NCBI GenBank assembly: GCA_965230265.1
Contig: OZ245999.1
Location: 3,410,001-3,474,000, forward strand
Origin: JAJFKX01 sp965230265
GTDB taxonomy: Bacteria; Pseudomonadota; Gammaproteobacteria; Xanthomonadales; Wenzhouxiangellaceae
Reading direction: 5' to 3'
Length of the DNA: 64,000 nt
Each line of letters opens with the position of its first letter. Within the stretch, counting starts at the first letter, position 1. Shown here piece by piece: positions 47,301-53,407 of this stretch. The position numbers and the translations under genes are program-made. A model generated the notes under the pieces. It worked only from the letters and a program-made list of their open reading frames with translations, made no database searches and was not told where the DNA came from.

Positions 47301-50300
47301 TATGGCAACGTAGTAAAGGTCACTGTGGATGCCAGTGATCCGGGCAATGTGAGCATTGCTGATCGGGAAACGATGACCACTTACACGACTGGCACCAATG
47401 CAGGTTACTTCCCCCACACTATCACCAACGCTCTGGGACATATTTCAACTACCGTTGTCGATGCTCGTGAAGGTAACCCGGTGATGGTGACCGATGCCAA
47501 TGGCCGGATCACCAAGATGGCTTATGATGCCTTTGGTCGTGAAACCGAAACCTGGTATCCCGACGGCGATGGCGACATCAATAATATGAGCGATATTGCC
47601 AATCAGTATGCACCGCGTTCGCGCACGGTGTATGAGGATATTGGTTCGATGGAATGTCCGGATGTACCGGTCAATGCGGAATACTGCATGCTCTCGATCA
47701 CTGATGGTGCACCGATTGTGCGGCAATACTTTGATTCACTGAACAGGGTAGTAGAAGTGCGTAGTAACGCCTTCAGGCAAAATGCCAGCAACCAGCAGCA
47801 GATTGTGGTCTCTAGTCTTTACAATGCCCGTGGGCAGATGGTGCGTGAGACGGTGCCGGCGTTTGATGGCATATCAGTGGATTCCACCACTTATGAGTAC
47901 GATGCATTGGGCCGCACCACCATGAAAAGCCAGCCCAGCAGTTCAACACTCAATCCACAGATGTATACGCACTATCAGCACGCCGGGCTGACCACCACCG
48001 TGCAGGTTAATGACAGTGCTATGCCACCGGCTTCGTGTAGCCAAACAGTGAATACCCCACTGAACAATGACCTGTGTATGCAGCGTACCTATGCCAGCAA
48101 CGGTTGGCTGTTATCCAGCACCGATGCACATGGATCGGAGATGGGTTACTGGTACGATGGTAAAGGTAATCCGGTTTTAATTGAGGGCCCTCATGAGACA
48201 GCCACACAAGGCAACCTGACTACTGCGACGTATAACAATCTGGGCCACCGCACCCAGATGAATGACCCCAATATGGGGCTGTGGACTTATACCTATAACG
48301 GTATGGGCGAGGTATTAACCCAAACCGATGCCAAACAGCAAACCACCACTTTTATCTATGATCAGTTGGGCCGGTTAACCCAGCGCAGTATCGGTATCAC
48401 GGCAGATGTTGAGTTGGGCGGTATCAGTGATGTTTGGGAATATGATGATGTGGGTCTAAACGGCCTGCTAATCAGCGAAACCCGAACCCAGGGAATGCGA
48501 GATGGTGCTGGTGTGCAGTTTAATACCGACACCACCATGAAAACCTACGCTTACGACAGCTACCAGCGGCCAATTGGTTACAGCGTCAGAATCAATCCGC
48601 ATACCTATGGCACTCAGGGCAATATCCCCATTTATGCACTGGCACCGGTATACACCATGAGCATGGAGTACGATAAGTACTTTGGGCGGGTTAAATCCAT
48701 GACCTACCCTGGTGAAGCACTGCGTGAATACACCGTCTATGAAATCAATGGCCATGTGCTGCGTCAGGGTGATTCCAATGACTATGACTCGGGCGGTTTC
48801 TGGCGCCGGGTGGACAGCATGAGCCCGATCAACCAGGTGGTGATGGAAACCCTGGGCAATGGCACCGACCAGATGTATCACTACAACCCGCGGACCTTCC
48901 AGATGGAAGGCACCGACATTGGTCTGGGCAATGGCAACCATCAGCACAATTACACTCATGACCTGTATGGCAATTTGATCACGCAACAGCAAATCGCGCC
49001 ATTGACACCTACGGTGACAGAAACCTTTGAGTACGATCATCTGATGCGCTTAACCAGCAGTCATCGCGATCTGCCTGGTATGAGCGGTGAAGAGATTACT
49101 TATGCCTATGATCGGTTGGGTAATATCAGAAATAAAGGCGATTATGCGTCGGAGTACCGTTACCTCAATCAAACCGCATTAACGTGCAGCAATCAGGCGA
49201 GCAACGCCAGCCCCGGTCCCAATGCTGTGCGCAGTGTACGAATCGAAGAAACCGATAGCATTGCGCAGTATGGTTATGATGGCAACGGCAATCTGATCTG
49301 TGGACAAAATACCCACAATGGTGATATGAGTGTGCACTATGACCACACCAACAAACCGTTCCGCATCGAACGAGGTGTGATGAACAAGTCCGAGTTCTGG
49401 TATGACAGCAACGATCAGCGCTACTTCCAACGCGACAATGCCAGTGGTGATGACACCATATACGTAGGCAAATACTACGAGCAAAAAGGCAATACCCAGA
49501 AACTATACTTGGGTGGCTATGCAGTGATGACCATCGACCCGACACCGGGTGAAGCCGGCATGGCCTATCTGCACAAAGATCGTTTGGGCAGTGTCATTGT
49601 GATGAGTGATGACAGCGGCAATGAAGCCAGCCAAACCCGCAGAGGCTTTGATCCGTTTGGTAAACCCAGAGAAGGCAGTTGGGAAGACAGCAATGGTATG
49701 GATGAAACTACTGCACAAAGTGGTGATCTAAACGGCTACGCTAAGACCACTAGAGGTTTTACAGGGCATGAGCATCTTAATGGTACTGACCTGATACATA
49801 TGAATGGGCGGGCTTATGATTACAATCTGGGTAGGTTCCTGAGTGTTGATCCGGTTATACAGTTCCCAACGAACTCGCAATCACTGAACCCGTACTCCTA
49901 CATCATGAATAACCCCTTATCGGGAACTGATCCGACTGGTTATATAATTGTAGGTGGTGGTGCTAGAGGCAGCAGCTGTATAGGATTTGTCAACGGTTGT
50001 GACATACTTAACTTTGGCTCATCAAACCCAGATGAGCGAAGTAATCGTGACAGTGGTGGCCAGTCGAGTACTACGCCTTTGAGCACTCCGAGTGATACTC
50101 CGGCCGATGAGATAATGGACCCGGAAAGCTCTGGAGAAGTATGTGGTGGATTTGGACCTGGAAGATGTTATGTATACAGAAAAAATGGTGATGGCATTTT
50201 GGTGTCTGCAGGAACCACATCAGTAGTAAGAACAAAGTATCTATTTGTTAATGGGATTCGAACCACAAGCGACAGAGCATTTGAATTGGCTGTTAGGCAT

Positions 50301-50888
50301 ATTGGTGCTGAGTTATTTGAGGGCGAAGAATTGACAGAGTTTACGGTTTTCCATAACCCGACATTTGGAATAGTTGCAGATGGAGTTGAGACCTTGCAGG
50401 ACCTTTCTGGGAATACAACTGAACTTGCCAAGCAATTGTCTTCTATTTTACCGGCCACAAGGCCGGGGACAAGTGTAGTAGCGCATAGTCAAGGAGGGTT
50501 ATTGGTCCAAAAAGCAATAGAGTTTCATAATATGGCGGTTGCGGGCTTGGACTCAGCTTCGACCACATTGTCTGATCGGCATTTTGCTTTCCATGGGGGA
50601 GCTAATAATCAGGAAGAAACCATCAGCGCCTTGAGACAATCTGGTGGTAGTTTGTTTGGTGGCAGTAACTTGACAGGATTTAGAGATCATCCGCGTGACC
50701 CGGTTCCGCATGTTATAGGTGGTGGTCGATCAACCAGTGGTAATGTTTTTTCCCCATTTACCAGTACGCTATCTTTGCCAACGCTATTCATGGGTCAAAG
50801 TGCTAGCCCTCATACTTTGCCATATAAGCGCCCTGGAGAGCCACAAAGGCTTCGCCGTGAAGGTGAATTGTCAGCAGGAGAGTTTTGA
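38319..50888 (+). CDS. Giant secreted SpvB/RHS polymorphic toxin with hydrolase-like tip
   Basis: A 4,189-residue protein. The order seen is: Sec signal peptide (ending near NIAIAQF); leucine-rich-repeat-like segment about 288-548; FN3-like segments from about 580; SpvB domain from about 1536 (AGVSGGAATYSVPINIPPGR, LSYNSRAGNGTLGMGWSLS); FG-GAP/VCBS repeats with DxDxDG loops at about 1900-2390 (DFDGDGSRELL, DIDGDGDFDF, DINGDGLSDIV); YD/RHS repeats about 2900-3700; RHS core near 3830-3875 (GRAYDYNLGRFLSVDP, NPYSYIMNNPLSGTDPTGY). After the core comes a 314-residue tip with AHSQGG (Ser4057), an alpha/beta-hydrolase nucleophile elbow. SpvB plus RHS is the TcB/TcC cage layout, here in one chain. 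ATG 38319 starts the signal peptide; the frame is open to 38259. Confidence 0.9.
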   Translation: MSIMVRLAVITAAVLFFSNIAIAQFLPEDQIPLEVQNQIIADVIAEHGHLDMAALEAAFRDWLLSQPLPDADGVMLDAGTCSDCSPPTEGQDLQFPSVRDVEIVTREGRIRPSFKVKWRRPVRLPREIRDLYELDSYEVFLTRDDGVFEHHQVIKELRADGTERLPRRIRFRRRDPGVYTVHVRPVYVEVEQTESASSGATSGPVSGSALAGSTEKTSSPATRGGFNTGSGPWGGGGPATLSPDSTVDEVFEVASTNTNPALYDCIVDTPGYDGSTQVGQISTLDCSNHSPAITSIAEFEHFSGLAVLDLENNNVNDLTGLAGPEALLSLNLSNNDNIPVNGTFGVVGFELLASLDSITHLYLNDLPLKNIPGLNNTANYITVSLRNNDLSSGLPPVCPAAPPTGDSERVQMAFMDVSGNGLQDTGTRHIAPYIIGTLVAEDNAFENIEPSNCNTLARVSNLHISGNTFPNNNLGANFDLSNYQFDWFSMRNTGAGQLTRLLPEVCASIDLSDNHLALQLTGGSLDLPNAAPYQLDLSGNIGMQCIDVDELSNWYSANVGTGCTVPLELPFLLDLPTSCHPSAPAGLTVALTRLNETQATYQATWQPAPAHWGVTHYRVEYGTSPLSINQSELVPASSNGQATLELTAPTSGQFHFFRIRSCTSANSNDCSEPSTPSINAEYPLLAPQDLEATVFGPTTTLNWSYPPVPPGNTPPVDYVISPVFAVTGAPDEIVVENDTSYPFFSSDIAQYPGGAIQVAACLNVNSTDRECGPSTRLSVLPPPDVDPTIAVPANLALSGSINQHQLTWNAVADDRVDYYLVEDQVAQTAYAVEENHIDLRRFKYQNGMLDFSVRACQRNRDTGDLCSNTNTVSASGFNPSFNLGTPIGLCFFEEDPNNNPANQYYLRWEYNSNDRNLPDNFVITDVNVSMLPNIVLDGTVDFGQAQYDNGTWYWVSGQLDSNASENGDDYFSIHARINPGHTGTSINISPRVFNANTEQEEWNESVRCAETPPIPQENPVRTIGGPGDLNPGHWGQDPERKGNGWRFYWASELRYDDDRDAYRITYDLIGFWYTYRWLTDASGNNGQWSPVWYFSRMILNDRDMTDGAFYQGELIYPHKNAPDENVGSVQVYFNDSNIENVPLPCGDPDPTNCDPSADNQNIWIEIHLDHDDGMATNFGHQLNDTAISHPDIYNNPVNRHDHYSGVWTEGELFDQNGEILTLANNDFFLVEWIEKELHSMGLNFFDSDDDPVWSISTVCENGVDTDSCTGVSPQSYDTWQWRNDDFGIIFPGNNPTAEVPPSWGEVSDHRQIITGAAGRVYANTDSSNRGLDLRQGQFCADLGPVQFGHRSASLQSGNGSCSTINDATTVIDKVASIHDIRFSIGEDEQSTECEISDGNPSCSILLDWSTEDYFPTSQPFYRKDGIIFGHLSDICTAQQVPPVINGEAPFVVAGYPCDINQPGAYEFVLVSRTELNGNNGVIVATDNNGLPEGAEIAVSRTLTVSCPQTDQCPNGVGVSDIPDTALTAPNVHTIANAGSEHNAQIGALAGEAGVSGGAATYSVPINIPPGRQGMQPAVSLSYNSRAGNGTLGMGWSLSAGSSISRCPSTIAQDGFTKGVTYGATDRLCLDGQRLIKVGGSGALTDYWTSGSQYRTEIDSFALVTLNGVSGAQSNGCSNTFTVRGKDNIERTYGSDTDPAATVSPDPVAGGGGCAVVNSWLLSKQQDPAGNDIRYEYDDMSNGEHLLRTIRYTGDASGAGNRRVVFNYVTRPVNDQSTSFLGGYRTRQTQRLNNVQTFVGNEQVRQYNLIYRSSTGTSRSLLETIEECAYDNGSQAACLTPTTFEWGDGMAQFSWEKIHTTRDEMVGPEPLIDSDPLVVTNTGIGGAPQANIGRLEQLRDFDGDGSRELLFREAGSLTDNTIVSIDAEGKERWRASTAINCTAQGDMHSGSGHFDMGDSASDEQLLTHYTAVLIDYIDTVDIAGRITDQDPQRTTPPSQAEVDAYRQQLEQNLIQQLEENIDSLQALERERPFVDFNYDGISDLLGSVPDPNPPQNNLEQRIVSIALGRPAMADNGCFDQQFEMLLTDIPVSEDSFPGQRFTSWLNDIDGDGDFDFIRQIRVMQTLDGVDYTRTGLQLWENMGVNTDGTLDFEPHTGALQIHPDQGLDTNTPGMIYIWPINITIETVIGDLLRPESARGIEFTDINGDGLSDIVINSEIVDFIYDYEVPNINGPVSVMAFIQTGFNNANVRVLLNQASEAGTPAYQLLELSDETVPETNDPYARGTASLGLLSDPRQTYYLPMDVNADGLRDYLLVPNQRLTDLDPDDDDHLDLEWYVQINQGQGAGMAIFDSPMQLTLPGNIGQSMRLNNPASPNPMNVPDFASLIKPVDWDNDGQTELMIPRRVTRPVCATRLHSVTASPGSPNNNPAYGNYCPNHLDGTGPLNGVGSLNSTTEDSTGFALISGNPHSAGLGFRDRSTYAMGIIEFDMNNADDVTMRMIDDPNLGLTATVLSVADDGLGDGITDLLTIHGCEEVLPAPGDPPPLSDGAYLGTSCYNDPLGYTDQTYRDWFLGFGFDLIDDAGANDPITRGYYITRNTAPRDQVLDLMLSATDGFENRSDWSYAPLSSNPPQRDAETDIPLYVMPNRNDDNDYLSGFDVGYFYFASSMYVVSQFNQSNGIDCDLPGDDCMDSVKLRNSTYYGYEEAVYNGLGRGFQGFRKIVSEQIVANPDNLLVTDNPANNLRTVSVFHQIFPLAGRLEASYTQLASIGYESMNDRAADGSFIMPVNTLNSGTYDWGCRIGAGDINGPGQIRALCDITNANGIDGATAQVTGGATGIFHPVMSYSNSEQKEIGTSGIAGALYASSEQTDRSYDGYGNMLAGTTISDNFSAGVSVLKHTQTVTSTYAAPDINGWWINRVESNLTTVSNIYAGVHNPPIGLTGNSRTTTNLYAYDIGGGNPRKPTCEQVVDGNAISQSCGDTSGIWQRTSTDYGQYGNVVKVTVDASDPGNVSIADRETMTTYTTGTNAGYFPHTITNALGHISTTVVDAREGNPVMVTDANGRITKMAYDAFGRETETWYPDGDGDINNMSDIANQYAPRSRTVYEDIGSMECPDVPVNAEYCMLSITDGAPIVRQYFDSLNRVVEVRSNAFRQNASNQQQIVVSSLYNARGQMVRETVPAFDGISVDSTTYEYDALGRTTMKSQPSSSTLNPQMYTHYQHAGLTTTVQVNDSAMPPASCSQTVNTPLNNDLCMQRTYASNGWLLSSTDAHGSEMGYWYDGKGNPVLIEGPHETATQGNLTTATYNNLGHRTQMNDPNMGLWTYTYNGMGEVLTQTDAKQQTTTFIYDQLGRLTQRSIGITADVELGGISDVWEYDDVGLNGLLISETRTQGMRDGAGVQFNTDTTMKTYAYDSYQRPIGYSVRINPHTYGTQGNIPIYALAPVYTMSMEYDKYFGRVKSMTYPGEALREYTVYEINGHVLRQGDSNDYDSGGFWRRVDSMSPINQVVMETLGNGTDQMYHYNPRTFQMEGTDIGLGNGNHQHNYTHDLYGNLITQQQIAPLTPTVTETFEYDHLMRLTSSHRDLPGMSGEEITYAYDRLGNIRNKGDYASEYRYLNQTALTCSNQASNASPGPNAVRSVRIEETDSIAQYGYDGNGNLICGQNTHNGDMSVHYDHTNKPFRIERGVMNKSEFWYDSNDQRYFQRDNASGDDTIYVGKYYEQKGNTQKLYLGGYAVMTIDPTPGEAGMAYLHKDRLGSVIVMSDDSGNEASQTRRGFDPFGKPREGSWEDSNGMDETTAQSGDLNGYAKTTRGFTGHEHLNGTDLIHMNGRAYDYNLGRFLSVDPVIQFPTNSQSLNPYSYIMNNPLSGTDPTGYIIVGGGARGSSCIGFVNGCDILNFGSSNPDERSNRDSGGQSSTTPLSTPSDTPADEIMDPESSGEVCGGFGPGRCYVYRKNGDGILVSAGTTSVVRTKYLFVNGIRTTSDRAFELAVRHIGAELFEGEELTEFTVFHNPTFGIVADGVETLQDLSGNTTELAKQLSSILPATRPGTSVVAHSQGGLLVQKAIEFHNMAVAGLDSASTTLSDRHFAFHGGANNQEETISALRQSGGSLFGGSNLTGFRDHPRDPVPHVIGGGRSTSGNVFSPFTSTLSLPTLFMGQSASPHTLPYKRPGEPQRLRREGELSAGEF
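49944..50885 (+). other. Variable toxin tip of the giant protein
   Basis: This is the segment after the RHS core. It begins with a low-complexity G/S linker, then YLFVNGIRT (strand plus oxyanion-type turn), FTVFHNPTFG, SVVAHSQGGLLVQKA with the candidate serine nucleophile, and HDxP-like FRDHPRDPVPHVIGGG near the end. The base composition looks more AT-rich than the RHS part, as expected for a swapped tip. It is probably a lipase/esterase-type effector; the fold is inferred, not proven. Confidence 0.6.
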
Positions 50889-51601
50889 TGTCAAATAAAT
50901 ATTTGTTAGTAATGCTTGTGCTTCTACAGTCGAGTTGCTACTCATCACCGAATCAGTTTTCGTATGAGCCTGACGTGGACAACTGGGCGGATATCACATT
51001 TTCTATAGAAGATAAAGAATTGATCTTCTCTGTTCCTGGCACTCCAAGTTACGATGTTCCCAGGCCACAGTTTATTGATTGGGATCCTGAGCTCAGTCCA
51101 TTTAGGTCAGGTGAGCGTTATATAAATGATTTTTTTTCTGACCTTTGGGAATACTACGGAGGGCCAGGCAAAGGAAGCTTAGGAGGTTTTAGTTTTTCTG
51201 CCAGATTGCTTAAAAAAGACTACATGCAAAATATCTACTGCAAAGATATCTTTCTAGAAGACTGGGCTAAGACCCATGCTGATTTTATTGTTGCCAACAA
51301 TGCCAATTTAGAGCGGCAAGGTTTACATGATGATATAACCGAGCTACCAACAAACTACGGTATTGTTACCATTGATAGTCTCGAAGCCTATTATGTTGAG
51401 GACGCTGACGAATGGGGCATGACTTTTATGTTGCCTGTAGAGTCTGGTATCGCATTAGTTTTTAACTGGCATTTGTTTGATGGGAATATTAATAAACCTG
51501 GTCGTTATGATTGGGTAGAGCCAGCTAAAAACGTAGCGGCAGGAATTATCGAAAAAATTAAACTCAATGGTAATTGGGAGCCTATAAAGCAGTGCTTATG
51601 A
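50888..51601 (+). CDS. Putative immunity lipoprotein
   Basis: 237 residues. The N-terminus is hydrophobic and followed by cysteine (LLVMLVLLQSSC), a signal-peptidase-II-like end, though the -3 residue (Q) is not canonical. The rest has no family I recognise; it is acidic, with conserved-looking WEYYGGPGKG and a C-terminal NWEPIKQC. ATG 50888 overlaps the TGA of the giant gene (TGATG), with AGGAG at 50876-50880. Position right after a toxin tip and a periplasmic location fit an immunity protein against an envelope-acting hydrolase. The frame also begins with TTG at 50885. Confidence 0.6.
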   Translation: MSNKYLLVMLVLLQSSCYSSPNQFSYEPDVDNWADITFSIEDKELIFSVPGTPSYDVPRPQFIDWDPELSPFRSGERYINDFFSDLWEYYGGPGKGSLGGFSFSARLLKKDYMQNIYCKDIFLEDWAKTHADFIVANNANLERQGLHDDITELPTNYGIVTIDSLEAYYVEDADEWGMTFMLPVESGIALVFNWHLFDGNINKPGRYDWVEPAKNVAAGIIEKIKLNGNWEPIKQCL

Positions 51602-51635
51602 ATGGACGCGGGTTTTCTGTATAAATGTAAAACCT

Positions 51636-51666
51636 ACCGTTCTGGTCCTTCAGGGCGGTGATTTTT
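51636..51666 (+). terminator. Terminator after toxin/immunity pair
   Basis: A 9-bp stem with two G-T pairs (ACCGTTCTG / CAGGGCGGT), followed by ATTTTT. It closes the giant gene-immunity transcript. Confidence 0.65.
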
Positions 51667-51802
51667 AAGCAAACTCCGGCAAGTCATTTTTTTCTATGTT
51701 TTCGGTGATTAAAACTGTTTAGCTGCTCTCCTATATTAATCCTTTGGTAAACCAATTTGTGTAAAAATACCTTATCCCTATTATTTGTCTGTGCCCTGCA
51801 CA

Positions 51803-51873
51803 AACAAAAACCCCATCAATTGAATGGGGTTCTTTGCTCCGTGACGTTAAGTCACCAGAGTTAGCACCTAACA
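51803..51873 (-). ncRNA. Predicted small RNA B
   Basis: Read on the minus strand, a promoter (own entry) is followed after 6-7 bases by about 70 bases. These contain a short hairpin (GTTAG/CTAAC), CTGG, a second hairpin (GTGAC/GTCAC), then a terminator (AACCCCAT/ATGGGGTT, 51809-51831) followed by TTTTTG. No reading frame is present. It shares layout and scattered sequence with small RNA A, 104 bases away in the same direction. Confidence 0.6.
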
Positions 51874-51878
51874 ATTTC

Positions 51879-51906
51879 AGTATAAGAATCAGCTTGCTGT
51901 TTACAA
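51879..51906 (-). promoter_or_regulatory. Promoter of small RNA B
   Basis: On the minus strand: -35 TTGTAA (51906-51901), 16-base spacer, -10 TATACT (51884-51879), with the same ATTCTTATACTGA context as the promoter of small RNA A. Confidence 0.55.
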
Positions 51907-51977
51907 ATTAAAACCCCGCAAGGAGCGGGGTTCAATACCGTACTGAAAGGATTCAGTAAACCAGCTTCGAGAACACA
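51905..51977 (-). ncRNA. Predicted small RNA A
   Basis: Minus strand. From about 51976 the transcript would begin GTGTTCTCGAAGCTGG, then a hairpin (TACTGAA/TTCAGTA), then a terminator (AACCCCGC/GCGGGGTT, 51912-51932) with TTTT. Its 5' 14 bases from 51974 to 51961 are complementary to bases 52071-52084, in the anticodon-arm region of the nearby tRNA-like sequence. No reading frame is present. Confidence 0.62.
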
Positions 51978-51982
51978 TTCTC

Positions 51983-52010
51983 AGTATAAGAATTTTCTTG
52001 CTTTAGTCAA
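51983..52010 (-). promoter_or_regulatory. Promoter of small RNA A
   Basis: On the minus strand: -35 TTGACT (52010-52005), 16-base spacer, -10 TATACT (51988-51983). A near-consensus sigma-70 promoter exactly 104 bases from its twin. Confidence 0.65.
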
Positions 52011-52043
52011 AAGTTTTTCTAAAGTATGCGCGGGTCATTTGGC

Positions 52044-52119
52044 GGGGCCTGTGCTGATTGGCATCAGCAGCCAGCTTCGAGAACTGTGCTTTGGGGTTCG
52101 ATCCCCCCAGGCTCCACCA
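52044..52119 (+). tRNA. tRNA-like sequence with abnormal anticodon arm
   Basis: Exactly 76 bases with encoded CCA. Acceptor GGGGCCT pairs with AGGCTCC (one G-T), the D arm is GCTG-ATTGGCAT-CAGC, and the T arm has loop TTCGATC on a GGGG/CCCC stem, so these arms are good. The anticodon arm (52070-52086) does not form the standard five pairs; only CAG/CTG around a 9-base loop can pair. It may be a decayed tRNA, a tRNA mimic or an attachment-site remnant; the 3' end also resembles that of tmRNA. It sits 24 bases from the 3' end of the XRE gene. Confidence 0.5.
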
Positions 52120-52143
52120 TTGGCCCACTAAACGCTTTCGCAT

Positions 52144-52398
52144 TCAACGTTTCAGGCGCTTAACTGATTTTTGCTGGTCAAGAATAGTCTCAGTCAAATG
52201 GATTAGCTCCCAAGCTGGAACGCCCAATGCTCTGGCTATCGTAATAATAGTTTCAATATTCGGCCCGTGTACACCATGCTCCATTCTGGATATGAAGCCA
52301 CGGGATAAACCGCTATCAAAGGCCAGTTGCTCTTGTGAAACCTTTTTTTGTTTCCTGATAGTGGCTAACGCAGCCCCAAAAGCATCTTTGGCATTCAT
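52144..52398 (-). CDS. XRE-family transcriptional regulator
   Basis: An 84-residue single-domain protein with a Cro/CI-type helix-turn-helix: ALATIRKQKKVSQEQLAFDS, GLSRGFISRMEHG and PNIETIITIARALGVPAWEL. Upstream, between it and the divergent gene at 52538, lie two overlapping palindromes that are likely its operators. It may control itself, the divergent membrane genes, and perhaps the small RNA locus behind it. Confidence 0.9.
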   Translation of the reverse strand: MNAKDAFGAALATIRKQKKVSQEQLAFDSGLSRGFISRMEHGVHGPNIETIITIARALGVPAWELIHLTETILDQQKSVKRLKR

Positions 52399-52460
52399 GG
52401 CTTAGTTCTCTAGGTTGAAATTTTTTAATCATGCCCATGAGCACCACATTCGGCCACGCG

Positions 52461-52504
52461 GTATACAACATAAAAATGTTGTATACATTACATAAGTAAT
52501 GTAT
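52461..52504. promoter_or_regulatory. Two overlapping operator palindromes
   Basis: GTATACAACAT (52461-52471) and ATGTTGTATAC (52476-52486) form a perfect 11-bp inverted repeat. ATACATTAC (52483-52491) and GTAATGTAT (52496-52504) form a 9-bp one. The shared sequence is GTATAC/ATAC. They lie between the divergent XRE gene and the membrane-protein gene. Confidence 0.7.
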
Positions 52505-52537
52505 ATTCAAATGCTCTTATAGGTATTGGGGTACAAA

Positions 52538-53029
52538 ATGGGTAAGAAAATATTTCTAGGGCTCATTCTATTTGGTGTAGTCGCTGCCGTTATTATTTGG
52601 CAGTACATGCAAAGCGACTCTGCATCGAGTTCATATTCACCTAGCGCCGGTAGCTCATCATCGGGAATCAGCGAAGAAGAGCATTGGGAAAACGTTTATT
52701 GGTTGGCTGATGATGAAACAGCCGAGTGGGTTGTCGAAAAAGTCTATGACGGCGGTAAAAATATTGAAATTGATGTAAAACAATACTCGTATAACTCGTA
52801 CAAAGAAGAATATAAGATTGATGTGAAAATTAGCTGGTGTGGCTATGCCTTTGGCGGGTGTAGTTACTATGCCGAGGGAATCATTCGTTCGGATGAGGAC
52901 GCTGGCAACTTACGTTGGGAATCGACCTATCATAGCGTTGACCTGCGTGATTATATTTCCAGCATGAGACTATTTAAAGGAACGATTGGAACCGTGGTGG
53001 TGTTAGAGGCACTGGGAAAGAGCCTGTGA
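52538..53029 (+). CDS. Hypothetical membrane-anchored protein
   Basis: 163 residues with one N-terminal membrane helix (FLGLILFGVVAAVIIWQY), a serine-rich linker, then a soluble domain rich in Tyr and Glu with a Cys pair (ISWCGYAFGGCSYYAEG). I know no family. ATG 52538 is chosen over the in-frame TTG 52526, since GGGG at 52528-52531 is well spaced. The next gene overlaps its stop by four bases. Confidence 0.65.
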   Translation: MGKKIFLGLILFGVVAAVIIWQYMQSDSASSSYSPSAGSSSSGISEEEHWENVYWLADDETAEWVVEKVYDGGKNIEIDVKQYSYNSYKEEYKIDVKISWCGYAFGGCSYYAEGIIRSDEDAGNLRWESTYHSVDLRDYISSMRLFKGTIGTVVVLEALGKSL

Positions 53030-53346
53030 CCGATCATCCAACTCGGAAGTGTGGAAAGTGCAGCGGTTCAATGAAAGTGATAGCCATTGAACGGAAATAC
53101 GTTTTAGGGTTGTCATTTTTACCGGTTCCGCTTACTAAAGAGTTCCATTATCAGTGTGAAATGTGTGACACCAAAGTGGAATTTGGTCATTTTTTAATGT
53201 TCATATTCAGTTGGATCGCAGTATGTGCAACTGTTTTTTTAGTAGCGATAGAACCCGATAATTATTATTACTGGTTTTTATTTGTAAGTATATTTCTGTG
53301 GACTACCTATCAAACTCGTCAGCGATGGTGTTATCGTAAAAATTGA
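53026..53346 (+). CDS. Zinc-ribbon membrane protein, hypothetical
   Basis: 106 residues beginning with GTG and overlapping the previous stop. A CGKC pair and a later CEMC pair form a likely zinc ribbon at the cytoplasmic N-terminus, followed by two membrane helices (FLMFIFSWIAVCATVFLVAI and YYWFLFVSIFLWTTY). No function is known; it is coupled to the preceding membrane protein. Confidence 0.65.
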   Translation: MTDHPTRKCGKCSGSMKVIAIERKYVLGLSFLPVPLTKEFHYQCEMCDTKVEFGHFLMFIFSWIAVCATVFLVAIEPDNYYYWFLFVSIFLWTTYQTRQRWCYRKN

Positions 53347-53407
53347 TTCAATCATATCAAAGCCAATTTGTAACAGATGAACGCTGGGTAACTCTTGAAG
53401 TTGTTTT

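Noticed and set aside
51841..51880. Integron attC-like site (ACCTAAC core)
   Set aside because: No matching GTTRRRY partner at proper distance, and no integron integrase in the window.
51803..52084. Mini CRISPR array
   Set aside because: Only two diverged units with promoters and terminators, no conserved direct repeat plus spacers, and no cas genes.
52080..52119. 3' end of tmRNA (ssrA) as an attachment-site duplicate
   Set aside because: The end GGCTCCACCA resembles ssrA, but the upstream bases complete a 76-base tRNA-like layout with matching acceptor and D arm, so a tRNA-like reading fits better.
52090..52121. Right attachment site of the island at the tRNA-like 3' end
   Set aside because: Its last 27 bases match the CAU-anticodon tRNA end at only about 19 positions, the level expected for any two tRNA ends, not an att duplication.
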